Source of the DNA: Leptospirillum sp.
GTDB taxonomy: Bacteria > Nitrospirota > Leptospirillia > Leptospirillales > Leptospirillaceae
Length of the DNA stretch: 8,838 bases
Direction: 5' to 3'
Assembly: GCA_027346125.1 (NCBI GenBank)
Contig: DAIEST010000115.1
Coordinates: 1-8,838 of the forward strand
Shown here: positions 6,770 to 8,838 of the stretch, piece by piece
Layout: every line of letters starts with the position of its first letter
Position numbering within the stretch: position 1 is the stretch's first letter
Notes under the pieces: generated by a model
Database searches by the model: none
Told to the model about the DNA's origin: nothing
What the model saw: the letters and a program-made list of their open reading frames with translations, nothing else
Made by a program: the position numbers and the translations under genes

Positions 6770-6798
6770 ATTCTATCAGAACGGGTCAGGGCGAGCAA
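6770..6798 (-). promoter_or_regulatory. Sigma70-type promoter of tRNA-Cys
   Basis: Reading the minus strand, TTGCTC (6798-6793) and TAGAAT (6775-6770) are separated by 17 nt. A TG one base before the -10 makes it an extended -10. Initiation near 6762 would give a leader of about 18 nt before the tRNA. The -35 begins only about 14 nt after the stop of the preceding membrane-protein gene. Confidence 0.6.
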
Positions 6799-6811
6799 CC
6801 GGGCTGCCCCA

Positions 6812-7270
6812 TCAGTGGACACGATAGAACCAGCCTGAAATGGAACTGGAGAACCAGAAAATAAAAAAGATCTTGGCAACCGGGTAGTGGAAGCGGGAAA
6901 CGGATGCGCCCCTGCGTTTGAGAAATCCCAGGATCATGACGATCAGAAACAGGAACAGGGCTCCCTGGGCGGTGATCAGATGAAACCAGTCGAGTGCGGG
7001 AGGAACAGGATGGAATTTGATCCGGCCCCTGATCCGTTCGACCTCCATGATGACCGTGCCGGAAATATCGCACCCGAATCCGACAAGAGCGGACAGGATA
7101 TGACCTCTCCTGATCCGGATGAAGTCCGACGCCTGGTCGGGAGTGATCATCGCCCCGATCCGTTTTCCGATCCGGGATCCATGCTTGCCCACCCGGATGT
7201 ACCATGCTGTCAGATACCCGGCCAGTGCCATGTAGATCAGGAGAGACATGAAGAAAACATAAGGGTTCAT
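6812..7270 (-). CDS. Four-helix membrane protein of unknown function
   Basis: A 152-residue protein that I do not recognise. Hydrophobic segments lie at about residues 3-25, 57-73 (weak), 98-117 and 131-150. Histidines at 57, 87, 97 and 128 sit at or near membrane borders (RRGHILS, KFHPVP, WFHLIT, RFHYP), a pattern sometimes seen in haem- or metal-binding membrane proteins, but nothing here proves a cofactor. A conserved-looking loop is rich in Arg and Lys (GKHGSRIGKRIGAM, then EVERIRGRIKFH). ATG 7270 is chosen. The in-frame ATG at 7333 would lie upstream of the expected transcription start from the minus-strand promoter (-10 at 7336-7341). The ribosome binding site is weak (CGGAT). The gene diverges from the small ORF at 7386. 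The tRNA-Cys promoter begins right after its stop. Confidence 0.75.
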   Translation of the reverse strand: MNPYVFFMSLLIYMALAGYLTAWYIRVGKHGSRIGKRIGAMITPDQASDFIRIRRGHILSALVGFGCDISGTVIMEVERIRGRIKFHPVPPALDWFHLITAQGALFLFLIVMILGFLKRRGASVSRFHYPVAKIFFIFWFSSSISGWFYRVH

Positions 7271-7314
7271 CGGGTATCCGTCGCGTTTTCTGGAGGGAAC
7301 GGTTAAAATCGATT

Positions 7315-7343
7315 TTGCCTCTTGGCCTTCCATCCAGTATATT
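7315..7343 (+). promoter_or_regulatory. Plus-strand half of a bidirectional promoter
   Basis: TTGCCT (7315-7320) and TATATT (7338-7343) are 17 nt apart. Initiation near 7350 would precede the GAGGAGG ribosome binding site and the small ORF at 7386, and would also serve the tRNA-Arg. The -10 overlaps that of the minus-strand promoter. Confidence 0.55.
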
Positions 7344-7364
7344 GGATGACTGACTGCGGCTCAA
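7336..7364 (-). promoter_or_regulatory. Minus-strand half of a bidirectional promoter
   Basis: Reading the minus strand, TTGAGC (7364-7359) and TATACT (7341-7336) are 17 nt apart. It points into the four-helix membrane protein with an expected leader of about 55-60 nt. Together with the plus-strand promoter it is centred on the near-palindrome ATCCAGTATATTGGAT (7332-7347). Confidence 0.55.
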
Positions 7365-7385
7365 CCGAGGAGGCGATGCACCGGA

Positions 7386-7529
7386 ATGAGGGAACAGACG
7401 GCCCGATTCATACTGGATCACCTTGCCACCGGCATGTGGGTGTTCCTGATTGTGGTATGGTCTGTCGCCCTGCTGTATCTCCTTCTCCGCAAGAAGAACA
7501 AGAATCCTGCCAACAAAAGGCGCCTGTAG
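7386..7529 (+). CDS. Small single-helix membrane protein (47 aa), ends inside tRNA-Arg
   Basis: A 47-residue ORF with a short charged N-terminus (MREQTARFILDHLATG), one hydrophobic helix (MWVFLIVVWSVALLYLLL) and a basic tail (RKKNKNPANKRRL). The positive tail after the helix predicts N-out/C-in topology. No family is recognised, although the size and shape recall small accessory subunits of membrane complexes. GAGGAGG (7367-7373) lies upstream at a long spacing of 12 nt, and a good promoter is centred near 7330. The TAG stop falls within the first ten bases of the tRNA-Arg gene, so processing of that tRNA from the same transcript would remove the stop codon. It diverges from another membrane-protein gene, so a shared function is possible but unproven. 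Confidence 0.55.
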   Translation: MREQTARFILDHLATGMWVFLIVVWSVALLYLLLRKKNKNPANKRRL

Positions 7530-7596
7530 CTCAGTCGGATAGAGCGATAGACTTCGAATCTAAAGGTCGGGGGTTCGATTCCCTCCAGGCGCGCCA
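7520..7596 (+). tRNA. tRNA-Arg (anticodon UCG)
   Basis: A cloverleaf is visible. The acceptor GCGCCTG pairs with CAGGCGC, the D stem is GCTC/GAGC, and the anticodon loop CTTCGAA gives anticodon TCG. The T arm is GGGGG TTCGATT CCCTC. The discriminator is G73 and CCA is encoded (7594-7596). The anticodon stem has an A-A mismatch at its top pair. The anticodon reads CGA and probably CGG. A terminator hairpin follows about 45 nt downstream. Confidence 0.95.
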
Positions 7597-7917
7597 TCTT
7601 TATCCGGCAAGTATGGTGCCCCTATCATATCTGACATACTGCCCGAACCTCTCGGGGTTTTTCCGGGTGAGTCGGCCGACGCCCTCTTCCATCGATACGA
7701 CGGTACGAGACTTCTCTTCGGAGGGTGGGCCAGCACGTCCAACCCAATGAGAAACAGAGAAAACACTTGTGTCGTCCGCAGCCTGGATCCCGATGCCGAA
7801 GCCCAGGTGGCACATGGTACACTGGGGGAACACCGAAAGCAGTCGGCAGGCAGTCAATACTGCTACCGGACTGGGGAAAACGAGAAAGACGAAGCCGATC
7901 ATTAACTGGAGATAACG
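7597..7917. other. Intergenic stretch without a convincing gene
   Basis: After the tRNA-Arg this stretch holds one terminator (7642-7662) and the leader of the exported-protein gene at 7918. A weak extended -10 (TGGTACACT, 7815-7823) has no matching -35. A minus-strand frame (7902 down to 7600) begins with a hydrophobic run but reads through the terminator, has no ribosome binding site and loses protein-like composition. I do not call it. Confidence 0.5.
7642..7662 (+). terminator. Rho-independent terminator after tRNA-Arg
   Basis: CCCGA (7642-7646) pairs with TCGGG (7652-7656) across a 5-nt loop, followed by G and TTTTT (7658-7662). It is placed as expected to end the tRNA-Arg transcript. 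The stem is short but GC-rich. Confidence 0.6.
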
Positions 7918-8436
7918 TTGAAAAAGCGTTCGCATGCCGTCTATGTTCTTGAACTTCTTTCGGCAGGTTGTGTCTTTGCCGCCATTCTGGTGACGCAGGG
8001 TCACGCAGAATCCGCCCAGTCGGTTTTGCAGGAGATGGAGTCACGATATGGCACCAGTTCAGGAAGTCCGGCCCCTCAGGGGATCAGCCCCTCTCCGGCT
8101 ACGCAGCCAAATGCCGAAGTTCCTGCAGGTCAGGGTGCACCTCCTTCGAAAAAGAGTGTCCCGACTGTTCCGGAAGACCGTCCATGGCGCGTGTCAAACT
8201 CGTGCAACAAGACGGAAACGCCCCTGACGGTGGATACCAATGTGCGGGCACACCTTTTTTTTAACGGCCGCTATCTGGCCAATACCCCGGCGGTCGTATG
8301 TATCCGGAACAAGGCAATCTGGAAAAACGACGGTGCCTTCCTGGTTCGGCTGTCCCTGAAGGGATACTCGGATATTGTGGATACCGTGATCATGGGGACG
8401 GACCCGGTAACAAAACACTACATACTGCAAAAGTAG
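7918..8436 (+). CDS. Exported protein with a probable PEGA-like C-terminal domain
   Basis: A 172-residue protein. A signal peptide covers residues 1-30 (MKKRS, hydrophobic core, GHA|ESAQ). Residues 45-88 are a Pro/Ser/Gln-rich linker. From about 106 a compact domain follows: AHLFFNGRYLANTPAVVCIRNK, then FLVRLSLKGYSDIV. This resembles PEGA domains, small surface-associated beta folds with the pattern hydrophobic-xxxGxxLGxTP...hxVxLxxxGY. The assignment is by eye and tentative. The Cys at 18 is followed by more hydrophobic residues and does not make a good lipobox. Cys96 and Cys128 could pair. The start is a TTG supported by GGAG 6 nt upstream and by the MKKR n-region. The function is unknown, probably periplasmic or envelope-associated. 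No terminator with a U-run is seen after the stop. Confidence 0.8.
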   Translation: MKKRSHAVYVLELLSAGCVFAAILVTQGHAESAQSVLQEMESRYGTSSGSPAPQGISPSPATQPNAEVPAGQGAPPSKKSVPTVPEDRPWRVSNSCNKTETPLTVDTNVRAHLFFNGRYLANTPAVVCIRNKAIWKNDGAFLVRLSLKGYSDIVDTVIMGTDPVTKHYILQK

Positions 8437-8782
8437 CACAACGGGAAGAGTATGCGGACAGTCCGCGGGAGATCGCGGTCCATGAAATCTTCATTGCAGG
8501 CCGCCGTTTCTGCCTGAAAAACCCTCCGTGCCAACTGAGTCCGGCTGGTCTCGAACGCGCGAGGGTTGGAACACGGGGATAGAAACCCAAAATGCTTCAA
8601 AAAAGTACATGGCCATCGCGCTGTCTGTCATCAACAGGAACATTCCGTATTCCGTGACAGAGGCGATTCTTCATCAAGTTCGGGTCATTTTTGGGATACC
8701 CCGTCTTGATGTGGAATTCATACAGGCCTTCCAGAATGTCGGAGACAATGAAGCGTATATGTCTCCTGGAAGGAGGAAGACC
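8437..8782. other. Intergenic stretch with inverted repeats, no convincing gene
   Basis: This stretch has lower GC and weaker coding character than its surroundings. It holds a 13-bp palindrome GCGGACAGTCCGC (8454-8466), overlapped by CCGCG/CGCGG (8463-8478), and a distant inverted repeat AACCCTC/GAGGGTT (8520-8526 and 8561-8567) enclosing CTCG/CGAG (8550-8563). The frame of the next gene stays open back to 8486, with an ATG at 8609 but no ribosome binding site there. No promoter is clear. Confidence 0.4.
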
Positions 8783-8838
8783 ATGGAAACGAGTAATCGC
8801 AGGCATGAGATCAAGCGTCTTGAAGAACAACTGATGAC
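8783..8838 (+). CDS. Start of an unknown gene (3' truncated by window)
   Basis: Only the first 18 full codons are in the window: METSNRRHEIKRLEEQLM, a charged, coiled-coil-like helix. AAGGAGGA (8770-8777), 5 nt before the ATG, is one of the best ribosome binding sites in the window and sets this start. The same frame is open upstream to 8486 and contains an earlier ATG at 8609, which would add 58 residues (MAIALSVINRNIPYSVTEAI...). That start lacks a ribosome binding site, so I prefer the shorter one. No function can be assigned. Confidence 0.5.
   Translation, partial: METSNRRHEIKRLEEQLM

Noticed and set aside
7322..7766. Open frames on both strands crossing tRNA-Arg
   Set aside because: They contain the classic tRNA artefact peptides (VAQSDRAIDFES..., GGNRTPDL).
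7600..7902. Minus-strand frame starting with MIGFVFLVFPSP and containing CTMCH
   Set aside because: The hydrophobic start and Cys pair are suggestive, but there is no ribosome binding site, the frame reads through the tRNA-Arg terminator, and the C-terminal two thirds do not look like protein.
8597..8830. Minus-strand frame of 77 codons
   Set aside because: It opposes the plus-strand frame that has a strong ribosome binding site at 8770-8777, and it has no start signal of its own.

Overview
The window carries most of a Pup-proteasome operon, and its gene content and roughly 60% GC point to a Gram-negative, Leptospirillum-like member of the Nitrospirota. Leptospirillum is a known non-actinobacterial carrier of actinomycete-like proteasome genes. 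The taxon is inferred from this gene set and the style of the flanking genes, not from a marker gene.

Region 1 (1-3622, + strand) is a tightly packed operon: the 3' end of dop (Pup deamidase/depupylase), pup, prcB (20S beta, catalytic), prcA (20S alpha) and pafA (Pup ligase). Gaps and overlaps are 3 nt, 16 nt, a 4-nt ATGA overlap and a 26-nt overlap. PafA joins the C-terminal Glu of Pup to substrate lysines, Dop removes Pup, and PrcA/PrcB form the chamber that degrades tagged proteins. The ATPase (Mpa/ARC) is not in the window and probably lies upstream. Pup ends in Gly-Gly-Glu, so it needs no deamidation before ligation. A proline-rich exported protein of unknown function (3646-4305) follows pafA closely.

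Region 2 (4379-6744, - strand) reads from a tRNA-Cys(GCA) with its own promoter into a CaCA-family cation antiporter whose two halves lie in different reading frames, then an MFS transporter coupled to it by a GTGA overlap.

Region 3 (6812-7662) has a 4-helix membrane protein (- strand) and a 47-codon single-helix membrane ORF (+ strand). They diverge from one nearly palindromic promoter whose two -10 elements overlap. The small ORF ends inside a tRNA-Arg(UCG) gene, which is followed by a terminator.

Region 4 (7663-8838) is sparser: an exported protein with a probable PEGA-like domain (7918-8436), a 346-nt stretch without a convincing gene, and the first codons of another gene with a strong ribosome binding site.

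I see no CRISPR array, insertion sequence, integrase or origin. The proteasome system is the most notable content, but it is a known system. The less expected observations are the split antiporter, the symmetric promoter, the tRNA-overlapping small ORF and the unknown exported protein after pafA.
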